A stretch of 61,289 nucleotides of DNA from an uncultured Ruminiclostridium sp. (GTDB lineage: Bacteria > Bacillota > Clostridia > Oscillospirales > Ruminococcaceae): the NCBI GenBank assembly GCA_949878745.1, contig CATLBH010000010.1:1-61289 (forward strand), read 5' to 3'. Within the stretch, counting starts at the first letter, position 1; each line of letters starts with the position of its first letter. Both the position numbers and the translations under genes were made by a program. The notes below the pieces were generated by a model. The model did no database searches. It was not told the DNA's origin and saw nothing but the letters and a program-made list of their open reading frames with translations. Shown here piece by piece: positions 44,060-53,238 of the stretch.

Positions 44060-45817
44060 ATGAAAGTAATTTACCCTGACGGAGAAGTGAGAAACGCCGA
44101 AGGAAAGGAAGCGCTGGAGGTCATAAGACACAGCGCCGCCCATATCCTGGCTCAGGCGGTTAAACGCCTGTACCCCGACGCAAAGCTGGGCTACGGCCCC
44201 GCCATTGAAAAGGGCTTTTATTATGACGTGGATTTAGGCGATGAAAAACTGTCGGAGGAAAAGCTGGAAAAGCTGGAAGGAACAATGAGGGAAATTATCT
44301 CGGAAAACCTGCCCGTCAAGCCTTTTGTTCTTCCCCCCGAGGAAGCGGAAAAGCTTATGAAGGAAAAGGGAGAGGACTATAAAGCGGAGCACATCGCCGA
44401 CCTGCCCACAAAGGAAAAAATAAGCTTTTACCGACAAGGGGAATATATCGATATGTGTCGTGGACCTCACGTAACTCATACCAAAGCGGTGAAGGCGTTT
44501 AAGCTGACGGGAATTTCGGGTGCCTACTGGAAAAACGACAGCGCGAATAAAATGCTTACCCGAGTTTACGGCACAGCCTTTTTAAGCGGCGAAGAGCTGA
44601 ACAAACACCTTGAAATGCTTAAAGAGGCCGAAAAAAGGGATCACCGAAAATTGGGGAAGGAAATGGAGCTGTTTATGCTCAGCGAGGAGGGTCAGGGCTT
44701 CCCCTTCTTCCTGCCCAACGGAATGATTATAAAAAACGAGCTTATAAGATATTGGCGCAAAATACACGAGGAAAACGGCTACCTGGAAATCTCAACGCCC
44801 ATTATGCTCAACCGCCGCCTATGGGAAACCAGCGGACATTGGGAGCACTATCAGGATAAAATGTATACCTCGGAGATAGACGGCGAAACGTTCTGCATAA
44901 AACCCATGAACTGCCCCGGCGGAGTATTGATATACGGCAGCAGGCCCCGCAGCTACAGGGAGCTCCCCATAAAGCTGGGAGAGCTGGGTCTTGTCCACCG
45001 CAACGAACTTAAGGGCACCCTTCACGGTCTTTTCCGCGTCCGCGCCTTCACCCAGGACGACGCACACATATATATGACTAAGAGTCAGGTAAAAGAAGAA
45101 ATAGCAAACGTTATAAACCTTATTGACAGCGTCTACGAAAAATTCGGATTTACCTGCACACTGGAGCTGTCCACACGCCCGGAAGACAGCATGGGAGAAG
45201 ACGAGGACTGGGAGCTGGCGGAAAACAGCTTGAAGGAAGCGCTTGAACAATGCGGAAGAGATTACACAATAAACGAGGGTGATGGAGCCTTTTACGGCCC
45301 CAAAATAGACTTTCACCTGAAAGACAGCCTTGACCGCACATGGCAGTGCGGTACGGTACAGTTGGATTTTCAGCTTCCCAAAAACTTCGATTTGTATTAT
45401 ATTGACGAAAAGGGAGAAAGACAGCGCCCCATTATGATTCACCGTGTGTGCTTCGGCTCGGTGGAAAGGTTTATAGGGATACTTACCGAACATTGCGGAG
45501 GACGTTTTCCCTTCTGGCTGGCGCCGCTGCAGGTAAAAGTATTAACGGTAACGGAAAGCGCGGAGGATTACGCGACAAACGTGTATGAGAAAATAAAAGA
45601 GGCGGGAATAAGAAGCGCAATAGACAAACGGCGGGAAAAAATCGGCTATATGATAAGAGAAGCCCAATATAAGGAAAGAGTGCCTTATGCGATAATCATC
45701 GGCGATAAGGAAAAAAACAGCGGATTGATCTCGGTGAGAGAAAGGGATAGCGGCAAAACCGAGGTTGTCAGGACGGAGGAATTTATCGAAAGGGCTTTTA
45801 AATATACGAATATGTAA
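44060..45817 (+). CDS. thrS: Threonyl-tRNA synthetase lacking most of the TGS domain
   Basis: This 585-residue enzyme has an editing domain with HSAAH at 24-28 and CRGPH near 155, then the class II catalytic core with PMNCPGGVLIYGS, motif 2 HRNELKGTLHGLFRVRAFTQDD, and motif 3 around MIHRVCFGSVERF. The anticodon-binding domain (about 485-585) contains REKIGYMIREAQ. Usual bacterial ThrRS is near 640 residues, with the HSAAH motif near residue 80. Here only about 22 residues (KVIYPDGEVRNAEG) resembling the first TGS hairpin precede it. ATG 44060 is correct: an earlier in-frame start would lie inside the T-box terminator. It is controlled by the T-box. Confidence 0.95.
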   Translation: MKVIYPDGEVRNAEGKEALEVIRHSAAHILAQAVKRLYPDAKLGYGPAIEKGFYYDVDLGDEKLSEEKLEKLEGTMREIISENLPVKPFVLPPEEAEKLMKEKGEDYKAEHIADLPTKEKISFYRQGEYIDMCRGPHVTHTKAVKAFKLTGISGAYWKNDSANKMLTRVYGTAFLSGEELNKHLEMLKEAEKRDHRKLGKEMELFMLSEEGQGFPFFLPNGMIIKNELIRYWRKIHEENGYLEISTPIMLNRRLWETSGHWEHYQDKMYTSEIDGETFCIKPMNCPGGVLIYGSRPRSYRELPIKLGELGLVHRNELKGTLHGLFRVRAFTQDDAHIYMTKSQVKEEIANVINLIDSVYEKFGFTCTLELSTRPEDSMGEDEDWELAENSLKEALEQCGRDYTINEGDGAFYGPKIDFHLKDSLDRTWQCGTVQLDFQLPKNFDLYYIDEKGERQRPIMIHRVCFGSVERFIGILTEHCGGRFPFWLAPLQVKVLTVTESAEDYATNVYEKIKEAGIRSAIDKRREKIGYMIREAQYKERVPYAIIIGDKEKNSGLISVRERDSGKTEVVRTEEFIERAFKYTNM

Positions 45818-45832
45818 TTTTAAAAATTAATA

Positions 45833-45861
45833 TTGATTATTCCACGCCTTTCTGTTATAAT
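45833..45861 (+). promoter_or_regulatory. Promoter placing +1 at the start codon of the U32-like gene
   Basis: TTGATT (45833-45838), 17-base spacer, TATAAT (45856-45861). The expected start site about 7 bases past the -10 is 45868, the A of the ATG. No SD lies before that ATG. Confidence 0.65.
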
Positions 45862-45867
45862 AACTTT

Positions 45868-46620
45868 ATGGAAAATTTTAACTTGAACCTTCGCGCGGAG
45901 GTAAGCGGCGAACATCAGCTTGCACAGGCTTTAAGACAAGCCGAGTTTTCGTTTGTATATGCTCCTTTGGAATTGTTGGCCGCCAACACGCCGAACAAAG
46001 ATAAAATAATAGCGGTTCCCAACGTGTTTCTCGCCGACTGTGAGGAAGAGACCCTGCGAAAGCTGGAGGCGCTTAAAGCGATGGGCTTTGAGCGCGCTCT
46101 TGCTCATACTTCTGGGCATATTCCTCTTTTACAAAAAGCGGGAATGAAGCTTCACGGAGGAATGAGGCTCAATATTACCAACAGCCTTTCGGCCGACTTT
46201 TTCGCCGATATCGGATTTGAGGACATTATTCTTTCCTGTGAGCTTACGGCCAAAAGAATACGGGCGCTGAGCTGCAAGGTGCCCTTTGGCATAGTGTCTT
46301 ACGGAAGACTTCCGCTGATGATAACAAGGCGCTGCCCCATAAAGGACGGCAGGCCGTGCAACGACGGTTCTCATTGCGGCGGATATCTTAAGGACAGAAG
46401 GGGTGAAAAAATACTTACCCTATGCTCCAATACCGTGGAGCTGCTGAATCCCGATATACTGACGCTGTCAAATAGAATTTCCGATTTTGATACCGTTGAT
46501 TTTTTCGTGATGAGGTTCACTTGCGAAAAAAACGTCAAAGAAGAGCTGGATCGCTTTAAACACGGCGAAAAGCCCAAGGGCAAGGTTACTTCCGGGCTTT
46601 ATTACAGAGGTGTGGAGTAA
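45868..46620 (+). CDS. Short U32 peptidase-like protein, possibly leaderless
   Basis: This 250-residue protein carries the U32-type block: HGGMRLNITNSLSADFFADIG, then ILSCELTAKRI, then FGIVSYGRLPLMITRRCPIK with cysteines CNDGSHCGG. It matches the core seen in larger U32/DUF3656 proteins (400-800 residues), so this is a short stand-alone version. U32 proteins act in tRNA or ubiquinone hydroxylation or collagen-type proteolysis depending on subgroup; this one cannot be placed. No SD precedes the ATG, and the promoter places +1 there. Two bases per codon fit normal local usage. Confidence 0.75.
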   Translation: MENFNLNLRAEVSGEHQLAQALRQAEFSFVYAPLELLAANTPNKDKIIAVPNVFLADCEEETLRKLEALKAMGFERALAHTSGHIPLLQKAGMKLHGGMRLNITNSLSADFFADIGFEDIILSCELTAKRIRALSCKVPFGIVSYGRLPLMITRRCPIKDGRPCNDGSHCGGYLKDRRGEKILTLCSNTVELLNPDILTLSNRISDFDTVDFFVMRFTCEKNVKEELDRFKHGEKPKGKVTSGLYYRGVE

Positions 46621-46745
46621 GTACAAGTCCGCGATGAGACAGCGCGAGTCATTTCTATTATAAATATAAAGACAAGTTATAAAACCGAACATTTCTCGGC
46701 GTATCGAGACGAAATCCGAAAAGCCGATAAAAAAGGAGCGTAAAA

Positions 46746-47183
46746 GTGAAAATAAACACAGTTAAGCTTAAAGAAGGGGCAAAGCTGCCTTTTAAGGCTA
46801 CCGAAGGAAGCGCGGGCGCCGATCTCTTCGCCTGTATTGACGGCTCGCTGACGGTGAAGCCAGGCGAAATACGGTTTGTTCCCACGGGAATAGCCATGGA
46901 GATACCCGAGGGCTACGGCGGATTTATGTTTCCCAGAAGTTCTCTCGCCTGTAAATACGGTATTTCGTTTCCCAACTGTGTCGGCGTGATAGACAGTGAT
47001 TACAGGGGGGAAATTTCAGCGGTAATTATCAATCAGGGGAAAAGCGATTACACCGTGAATCCAGGCGACCGTGTGGCTCAGATGGTGATAATGCCAGTTG
47101 AAAACGCGGAATACGTATTCGCGGACGAGCTTTCCGAAACCGAAAGAGGAAAAGGGGGCTTCGGCTCCACCGGGAAAAATTAA
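46746..47183 (+). CDS. dut: dUTP diphosphatase
   Basis: This 145-residue trimeric dUTPase has all five motifs: GSAGADLFA, PRSSLACKYGI, GVIDSDYRGEI, GDRVAQMVI and the C-terminal GKGGFGSTGKN that closes over the active site. It hydrolyses dUTP to dUMP, keeping uracil out of DNA and feeding dTMP synthesis. The start is GTG at 46746 with AAGGAG 9 bases upstream. Confidence 0.96.
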   Translation: MKINTVKLKEGAKLPFKATEGSAGADLFACIDGSLTVKPGEIRFVPTGIAMEIPEGYGGFMFPRSSLACKYGISFPNCVGVIDSDYRGEISAVIINQGKSDYTVNPGDRVAQMVIMPVENAEYVFADELSETERGKGGFGSTGKN

Positions 47184-47226
47184 CAAAAATGATAATACGC
47201 TTTAAATTATACAAGGAGTAACAAAA

Positions 47227-47478
47227 ATGCTTGAATTCAGATATGATACCCAGATGCTCATTGAAGGCGAAAACCTTGACGAAGACGCTGTAAGCCGATA
47301 TTTTACCGAACACTTTAAGGGTGACTGCCTTCTTGCTGTGGGCGACGAGGAAGTGCTAAAAATACATTTCCATACCAACGAACCGTGGAAAGTCTTGGAA
47401 TACTGCGCTTCCTTAGGCGAAATATACGATATTGTCATCGAAGATATGGACAGACAGGAAAGGGGCTTAAAGGGATAA
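47227..47478 (+). CDS. Orphan C-terminal domain of FakA/DAK-type kinase
   Basis: This 83-residue protein resembles the C-terminal part of FakA/YloV: YDTQMLIEGENL (FakA: YCTEF...), FKGDCLLAVGDEEVLKIHFHTNEP, and the end IEDMDRQ (FakA: NMREQ). In FakA this part of the 550-residue fatty-acid kinase follows the nucleotide-binding domain. Here it stands alone with a good SD (AAGGAG). It starts 43 bases after dut, so it is probably in the same operon. Function as a separate protein is unknown; it might partner a DegV/FakB-type protein or be a relic. Confidence 0.72.
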   Translation: MLEFRYDTQMLIEGENLDEDAVSRYFTEHFKGDCLLAVGDEEVLKIHFHTNEPWKVLEYCASLGEIYDIVIEDMDRQERGLKG

Positions 47479-47605
47479 TCGGCTTTTATTCCTTTAATTT
47501 ACGTTTTACAGTAAAAATCGGCATTTTTATCAATTATAAACCGACTATTTGGTAATATTTTCCAAAAAAAATTTTAAAAAATGCAAATTTTTTCTGAAAA
47601 TACAG
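47479..47605. other. AT-rich spacer before mreB
   Basis: No gene; AT-rich run leading to the mreB promoter at 47606. Confidence 0.5.
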
Positions 47606-47634
47606 TTGTATAAGGGTGCAATTCGTGTTATAAT
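47606..47634 (+). promoter_or_regulatory. Promoter of the mre operon
   Basis: TTGTAT (47606-47611), 17-base spacer, TATAAT (47629-47634), leaving a leader of about 140 bases. AGGAGG lies before ATG 47780. Confidence 0.7.
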
Positions 47635-47779
47635 ATTCCTAAGTGAAAATTTTTACAATTTAGCAAATTTGTGACGTAAAATTTCGCAAAAATTGTTTAT
47701 TTATCCATATATTTCGATACGTCGCTTTTGTTACAACAGAAATTTTTAATTTTGCAATTCAGGAGGAACAAAGCAGCAG

Positions 47780-48802
47780 ATGTTTACAAAGGATATCGGT
47801 ATAGATCTGGGTACCGCGAATACCCTTGTTTATATGAGAGGAAAAGGGATCATTATAAGAGAGCCCAGCGTTGTGGCGGTTGACGTAAAGTATGACAGAG
47901 TTCGCTATGTGGGTCAGGAGGCCAAGGACGTAATAGGAAGAACCCCCGGCTCCATAAAGGCGGTAAGACCTCTTAAGGACGGCGTTATCGCGGATTTTGA
48001 CATAACCACCAGTATGCTTCAGGAGTTCATAAAAAAAGCGCTTAAAGGAAGAGCATTTACAAAAGCGCGGGTAATAATCTGTATCCCCTCCGGAGTTACG
48101 GCGGTAGAACGCCGCGCGGTAAAGGAAGCCACCCAGAACGCGGGTGCCAAACGCGTCTCGATAATAGAAGAGCCGATGGCTGCGGCGATAGGCGCGGGAC
48201 TTCCCGTTGCGGAGCCTACCGGAAGTATGATTGTAGATATCGGCGGCGGTACCAGCGAAGTGGCTGTTATTTCTCTTGGGGGCATTGTCACCTCCCGTTC
48301 CGTAAGAGTCGCGGGAGACGAGTTTGACGCGTCCATTATCAACTATATAAAGAAAAAGTACAACCTTCTTATCGGCGAAAGAACCGCCGAAAACATTAAA
48401 ATAGGCATCGGCTCCGCGTACCCTTACACCGACAACGAGCCGGTTATGGATATCAAGGGAAGAAACCTTATGAATGGTCTCCCCGAAAATATCACCGTGA
48501 CCAGCGAGGAAATAAGGGACGCTCTTTCCGAGCCGCTGAGCAACGTCACCGAAGCCATAAAAATCACTCTTGAAAAAACTCCTCCCGAACTGGCGGCCGA
48601 TATTATCGATCAAGGCATTATGCTGGCCGGGGGCGGTGCGCTTCTTAAAGGTTTGGATCTCCTTATAAACCACGAAACGGGTATGCCCGTTAAAATCGCC
48701 GAACGTCCCTTGGACTGTGTCGCGGACGGAACCGGCGCGGTACTTGAAAACATCGACAAGCTGGTAGACGTGCTTGACGATGACGAAAAGACCTATTATT
48801 GA
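47780..48802 (+). CDS. mreB: Rod-shape actin homologue MreB
   Basis: This 340-residue actin-fold ATPase has [20 protein letters not shown] (phosphate 1), [56 protein letters not shown] (phosphate 2) and [13 protein letters not shown] (adenosine). It forms membrane-bound filaments that guide lateral wall synthesis. First gene of the mreBCD-PBP2 cluster. Confidence 0.97.
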   Translation: MFTKDIGIDLGTANTLVYMRGKGIIIREPSVVAVDVKYDRVRYVGQEAKDVIGRTPGSIKAVRPLKDGVIADFDITTSMLQEFIKKALKGRAFTKARVIICIPSGVTAVERRAVKEATQNAGAKRVSIIEEPMAAAIGAGLPVAEPTGSMIVDIGGGTSEVAVISLGGIVTSRSVRVAGDEFDASIINYIKKKYNLLIGERTAENIKIGIGSAYPYTDNEPVMDIKGRNLMNGLPENITVTSEEIRDALSEPLSNVTEAIKITLEKTPPELAADIIDQGIMLAGGGALLKGLDLLINHETGMPVKIAERPLDCVADGTGAVLENIDKLVDVLDDDEKTYY

Positions 48803-48880
48803 TACTTTTAAAGTCGGTGTATGTTCAGCGCCGACTTATTTGTATACGATTATACTAATTCACAATTATTTACTTTTATG

Positions 48881-48990
48881 CTAATCTTTAATCATATTGT
48901 AGACGAAGTCGGAAATATGATTAAAGATTACACCCGAAACACTAATCTTTGGTCAACATTTTTTGTCTATAATCTGACCAAAGATTAGTA
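48881..48990. repeat. Paired-palindrome repeat, copy 1
   Basis: Hairpin A (48882-48930: TAATCTTTAATCATAT with its complement), spacer CACCCGAAACAC, hairpin B (48941-48990: ACTAATCTTTGGTCA, loop with TTTGTCTATAAT, then TGACCAAAGATTAGT). Nearly identical to 58164-58279. It sits between mreB and mreC, where it could also act as a transcript stabiliser or partial terminator. Confidence 0.9.
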
Positions 48991-49022
48991 CTACACTCTT
49001 CCGCCGCTTTTGAGGAGAACAT

Positions 49023-49886
49023 ATGAGAGAATTTTTTCATACGATAAAGTTTAAAATCCTTGTATGCATTTTTGCCCTTTTGCTCGGCTTTTTAATATAT
49101 GTGGCGATAGCCGCGGGAGCCTCTTCGCTGCCGAAGGCTTTTCTTGAAACCGTTTCCTCTCCCTTCGTTACTCTTTCCACCAACGTTACAAGCTGGATGG
49201 AAAGCACTATCGACAAATTTGTCAACGCCGATAAGTACAAACAGGAAAACGAGCTTTTAAGGGAACAGCTTTCGGAAATCTACAGCAACGTTCTTGACAA
49301 AGAGGCTCTTGAAAAGGAAAACCAGCAGCTTAAGGATATGCTTGAAATTACGGAAAATCACAAGGATTTCAAATGGAGCTCCCCCTGTTCCGTAACGGCG
49401 AGAAACTCCGCCGACATATCGGGAGGCTTTACCATAAACAGAGGCTCAAACGACGGTATTTCGCTTTACGACCCGGTGTTTACCAAAACCGGACTTGTGG
49501 GGTCGGTGAGCGAGGTGGCGCCTAACTACTCCATTGTTTCCACCGTCCTTTCCAACGATATAAACATAGGAGTGAGCGGCGTTGACAGCCACGCTCTCGG
49601 AATCATCGAAAACGATCTGGACAGCGCCTACACGGGACACTGTGTGATGAACTATACGGGAAGAGACAGCGGCATAGCCGTAAACGAGGTCATAGTAACG
49701 TCGGGAAGTTCTTTTTTCCCAAAAGATATGCTTTTGGGTACCGTCACAGATATAATGAACGACAGCAACGGCCTCTCGGTTCATGTGCAAATAAAGCCCT
49801 TTGTGGACGTGTTCAGCGTTTCGGAGGTTTTTGTGTTGGTGGACTTTGATGGAAAGGGCGAGGACACGGCAGGAAGAGCCGAATAA
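49023..49886 (+). CDS. mreC: Rod shape-determining protein MreC
   Basis: This 287-residue protein has one N-terminal membrane helix (KILVCIFALLLGFLIYVAI), a coiled coil (about 72-108, ENELLREQLSEIYSN), then the MreC beta-barrel core (about 120-275, ISLYDPVFTKTGLVGSV). It connects MreB and the elongation penicillin-binding protein across the membrane. Normal length. Confidence 0.95.
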   Translation: MREFFHTIKFKILVCIFALLLGFLIYVAIAAGASSLPKAFLETVSSPFVTLSTNVTSWMESTIDKFVNADKYKQENELLREQLSEIYSNVLDKEALEKENQQLKDMLEITENHKDFKWSSPCSVTARNSADISGGFTINRGSNDGISLYDPVFTKTGLVGSVSEVAPNYSIVSTVLSNDINIGVSGVDSHALGIIENDLDSAYTGHCVMNYTGRDSGIAVNEVIVTSGSSFFPKDMLLGTVTDIMNDSNGLSVHVQIKPFVDVFSVSEVFVLVDFDGKGEDTAGRAE

Positions 49887-49902
49887 ACATATTGACTATT
49901 TA

Positions 49903-50061
49903 GAACCTGTCTTCACAAGATTTGTGCGTGGATTTTCGAGCAAATTTTGTCGAGGACAAGGAAAAATTCCGCAGGATACTCGTGTATTTCAAGGAATTTT
50001 GACACAGTCATCGGCAAAATTTGCCCAAAGGACGCGTGTAATATCTTGTGAAGACAGGTTC
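49903..50061. mobile_element. MITE-like element 2 with TTA target duplication
   Basis: 159 bp, perfect terminal inverted repeats GAACCTGTCTTCACAAGAT at both ends, flanked by TTA (49900-49902 and 50062-50064). No coding capacity. Inner segments (GAGCAAATTTTGTCGAGGACA; TCATCGGCAAAATTTGCC) match MITE 1 at 15702. It sits between mreC and mreD and leaves 21 bases to the mreD start, so it supplies most of the gap. Confidence 0.88.
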
Positions 50062-50082
50062 TTACATTAAAAGGAAAAGCCG

Positions 50083-50763
50083 ATGCGTTACAAAATAAAT
50101 CCTAACGTCGCTTACACAAGGAAAATGAAAATCAAGGTTTTTTTTCGTTGGTTTTTTTATTCACTTTCCTTGGTATTATTATACTCCATAATGAGCTGCG
50201 GCGCCTTCGGGCTGTGGCAGCCTTATCTTATTTTTGCCTTAGCCATCGGTGTTTCAATGAGAGAGACGGAGTTTTCCTCTTCGATATTCGGAATTTTCTG
50301 CGGCTTTATGCTGGATATTTCCATGGATACGCTGTTCGGTTTTTTTGCGGTATGCATTATGCCATGCTGCTTCATAGCCTCTCTTTTATCCCACAATCTT
50401 ATTAAGGTTAATTTTTTGAATCATCTTATCTTTACCGGAGTTACAACGTTATTTTCTTTTTCCTTATATTATTTGTTCAATTATGTTATCTGGAACACCG
50501 AGAGAAGAGGGATAATTATTACGAGCATTTTGCTCCCCTCTTTTATCGCCACCCTCCTTACCGCGCCGCTGATGTTTTTCTTAACGAGATTTATCGCTTC
50601 AAAATTCGGACTCGAGGAAAACGAACAGCTTGACGAAGCGGTGGAGGAAGCGGTGGACAAGGCGGAGGAAAAACGCAGAAGCAAAAAGATTTTAAATATT
50701 AAAAACAATAAGTACATCAAAGAACTGGATAAGGAAACAAAGAGAAACAAGAACGACAATTAA
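50083..50763 (+). CDS. mreD: Rod shape-determining protein MreD
   Basis: This 226-residue membrane protein has five to six hydrophobic segments, with the MreD-type start (VFFRWFFYSLSLVLLYSI) and FGIFCGFMLDISMDTLFGFFA in the centre. The C-terminal 55 residues are a charged tail rich in Glu and Lys (DEAVEEAVDKAEEKRR), longer than in typical MreD of 160-180 residues. AAAAGGAAAAGCCG precedes ATG 50083 just past MITE 2. Confidence 0.88.
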   Translation: MRYKINPNVAYTRKMKIKVFFRWFFYSLSLVLLYSIMSCGAFGLWQPYLIFALAIGVSMRETEFSSSIFGIFCGFMLDISMDTLFGFFAVCIMPCCFIASLLSHNLIKVNFLNHLIFTGVTTLFSFSLYYLFNYVIWNTERRGIIITSILLPSFIATLLTAPLMFFLTRFIASKFGLEENEQLDEAVEEAVDKAEEKRRSKKILNIKNNKYIKELDKETKRNKNDN

Positions 50764-50809
50764 TCTAAAAAACGTAAATTGTATACCATTTTTAAGAAAG
50801 GAACCTTAA

Positions 50810-52903
50810 ATGAAGATCGGATATATTGTAAGAAGCCTGTTCTGGGTAATAATCGCCTTTGTTTTGGTTTTTCTGGCGGCGATCCGTCTTATGAGCATAC
50901 AGATAGTAAACGGCGACTATTACGCTTCACAGACGGAAAGCTTCCGAGAGGCGGATCAGTCCATTTCCGCGGCGAGAGGTCAGATATCCGACATTAACGG
51001 AAAGGTTATAGTCAGCAATGAAAGCGTCTTTAAGGTGATCCTTCAGGAAGCCTTTCTGACCTCCGGAAAAGAAAACGATACGATTGCCTCCACGGTGGCA
51101 ATTCTGAAAAAATGCGGAGAGAAATGGATAGACAACGTTCCCATAACCATGGAGGAGCCGTTTGTTTTTACCGACGTTTCCGAAGAAGCTTTGGATAAAT
51201 TCAGAACCAATCTGGGGCTGAATCTTGACGCAACCGTGGAAAACTGTCTTCGCGCATTGGCGGAGAATTATTCAATCGACACCGAAAAATACGACGCCAG
51301 AACGGTAAGACTCATCGGCGGGGTAAGATACGAAATGGAGCGAAAGGATTTTTCCTTCCGCAACAAGTATATACTCGCGGAGGACATTTCCCTGGAAACG
51401 GTGCTCCGCTTGAAGGAACAGGGCTTTATTCTCGCGGGAATCGATATCTCCGAGGAACCGAAGCGCATTTATATCAGAGGCGACATTGCTCCCCATGTAA
51501 TAGGAACCATAGATCCCATAACCGAAAAGGAATATGAGAGAAGCAAGGACGAGGACGGCAATACAAAGTACACCATTAACGACCTTATAGGAAAAACCGG
51601 CATAGAATACGGAATGGAAAGCGTTTTAAAAGGCACCGACGGCAACCGCACCATTGTCCGCAGCAGCAGCGGCGAGGTAGTATCCGATACGGTCACCGAA
51701 CCCGTACAGCCGGGCAGCAGTCTTAAACTCACCATAGACAGTGACTTTCAGGAGGATCTTCAGGCCATACTTGAAAATCAGATAAACTGGCTCCACTGGC
51801 TCAACGACCCCAAAAGAGGAAACGAGTGCGACGGAGGGGCGGTGGTGGTTCTCAACGCCAAAACGGGAGCCGTTCTGGGAATGGCCAGCTATCCCACCTA
51901 TAACCTTATCGACTACGCCAACAACCCCCTCGCGGTTTTAAACGGGGAAAACGGGGCTTCCATGTTCAACGCGGCGGTGGACGGACTTTTCCGCCCCGGC
52001 TCCGCTTTTAAAACGATAAACGCCACGGCGGGGCTTATCGAAGGCTATATAAACAAGGACACCCCCGGAATCTGCACAGGAAAATACACCTATTACAGCG
52101 ATTATCAACCCACCTGTACCGGTTCCCATTACGGCTATAACGTGGTGCAGTCCCTTAAGGTCTCCTGCAATATTTTCTTTTACGATCTGGCAAGGCGAAT
52201 GGGCATTGACACGCTGTCCTCCTATGCCGAAAGGTTCGGCTACGGCACCGATCTGGGGCTGGAGATACCCGCCGAGTCCGGACAGATGACCACCCCCTCA
52301 AGCTACGAAATCTCCACCAATCAGCCCTGGGACGTGGGACAGGTATTACAGGCGGGAATCGGACAGAGCGCTACGCAGGTCACCCCCCTTAATCTGGCGG
52401 TACAGGCGCTTACTCTCGCCAACAAAGGCATAAGATACAAGCCTTATCTTGTGGATTCCGTCTGGAACTACGATTATACCGAGCTTCTGTCGAAAACCGT
52501 CCCCGTCGTTGCACATCGGATAGACGACAAGGGCACCGACGCCTTTGAAACGGTAAAAGAGGGTATGATCGAGGTCAGCACCTGGTGCTATTGGCCCACC
52601 GGCGATCCCAGCAAATGGACCTTCGATTACCTTCCCTCTAAGGTCGCTATAAAAACAGGTACCGCTGAGATGGACTCGATAGGAAAATACTATACCTCCA
52701 CCGTAATGGGCTACTATCCCGCCGAGGATCCACAGATAGCCTTCGGAATAGTACTCAGCAAAGGTGAATATTCCAGATATATGATAAGGAATATTATTGA
52801 CTCGTATTTTTACGACTGCTACCAGCCCGATCTTGACGAAGAAGGCAATGTGGTTTCCCCCTGGAAGCGCTGGACGGTGACGGATAAGCCTACGGTACGA
52901 TGA
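50810..52903 (+). CDS. mrdA: Elongation-specific transpeptidase PBP2
   Basis: This 697-residue class B penicillin-binding protein has an N-terminal anchor (about 6-28), a dimerisation domain (about 50-240 with IDISEEPKRIYIRGDIAPHV), and a transpeptidase domain with active-site SAFK near 398 (RPGSAFKTINA), SxN motif SCN (KVSCNIFFYDLARR) and KTG (IKTGTAEMD) near 616. It cross-links lateral peptidoglycan with RodA and MreBCD; no rodA gene is in the window. The position after mreD and the 46-base gap fit one operon. Confidence 0.93.
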   Translation: MKIGYIVRSLFWVIIAFVLVFLAAIRLMSIQIVNGDYYASQTESFREADQSISAARGQISDINGKVIVSNESVFKVILQEAFLTSGKENDTIASTVAILKKCGEKWIDNVPITMEEPFVFTDVSEEALDKFRTNLGLNLDATVENCLRALAENYSIDTEKYDARTVRLIGGVRYEMERKDFSFRNKYILAEDISLETVLRLKEQGFILAGIDISEEPKRIYIRGDIAPHVIGTIDPITEKEYERSKDEDGNTKYTINDLIGKTGIEYGMESVLKGTDGNRTIVRSSSGEVVSDTVTEPVQPGSSLKLTIDSDFQEDLQAILENQINWLHWLNDPKRGNECDGGAVVVLNAKTGAVLGMASYPTYNLIDYANNPLAVLNGENGASMFNAAVDGLFRPGSAFKTINATAGLIEGYINKDTPGICTGKYTYYSDYQPTCTGSHYGYNVVQSLKVSCNIFFYDLARRMGIDTLSSYAERFGYGTDLGLEIPAESGQMTTPSSYEISTNQPWDVGQVLQAGIGQSATQVTPLNLAVQALTLANKGIRYKPYLVDSVWNYDYTELLSKTVPVVAHRIDDKGTDAFETVKEGMIEVSTWCYWPTGDPSKWTFDYLPSKVAIKTGTAEMDSIGKYYTSTVMGYYPAEDPQIAFGIVLSKGEYSRYMIRNIIDSYFYDCYQPDLDEEGNVVSPWKRWTVTDKPTVR

Positions 52904-53238
52904 AAAAAACTTTATTATTTGTGAAATATTTGTCATTTCATTATTAACGGCGCTCTTTTTTGTACAACTTATACAATTTTTTCTTCTTTTTAACAATAAA
53001 TATACCAAACTTTTTTTCAACCATACCAAACCCCTTTTCATTTTTAAAAATATATGCTATAATGTTATGGAAGCGTTATTTGCTTTAAAACAATTCAAAA
53101 ACCCGAGGCGCTGTCCTAATTTGATTTTTTGAAAAAGCAGCTGACAATAAACCAATGAATTCGTTTTCATAAAGGTTAAAAAGCATTAGGGCGTATATGA
53201 AGGCGTATTCCGAAAAAATAAAAAGGGAGGGTTTTCCA
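52904..53238. other. Intergenic stretch between PBP2 and mgsA
   Basis: Contains a probable mgsA promoter: TTTTCA (53035-53040), 17-base spacer, TATAAT (53058-53063). T-rich DNA after the PBP2 stop has no strong stem. No other gene seen. Confidence 0.5.

Noticed and set aside
47759-48673. 304-codon open frame opposite mreB
   Set aside because: mreB carries all actin-fold motifs; the antisense frame is a codon-use artefact.
52346-53041. 231-codon open frame opposite the end of the PBP2 gene
   Set aside because: Overlaps the KTG region of a clear transpeptidase; no SD or family.
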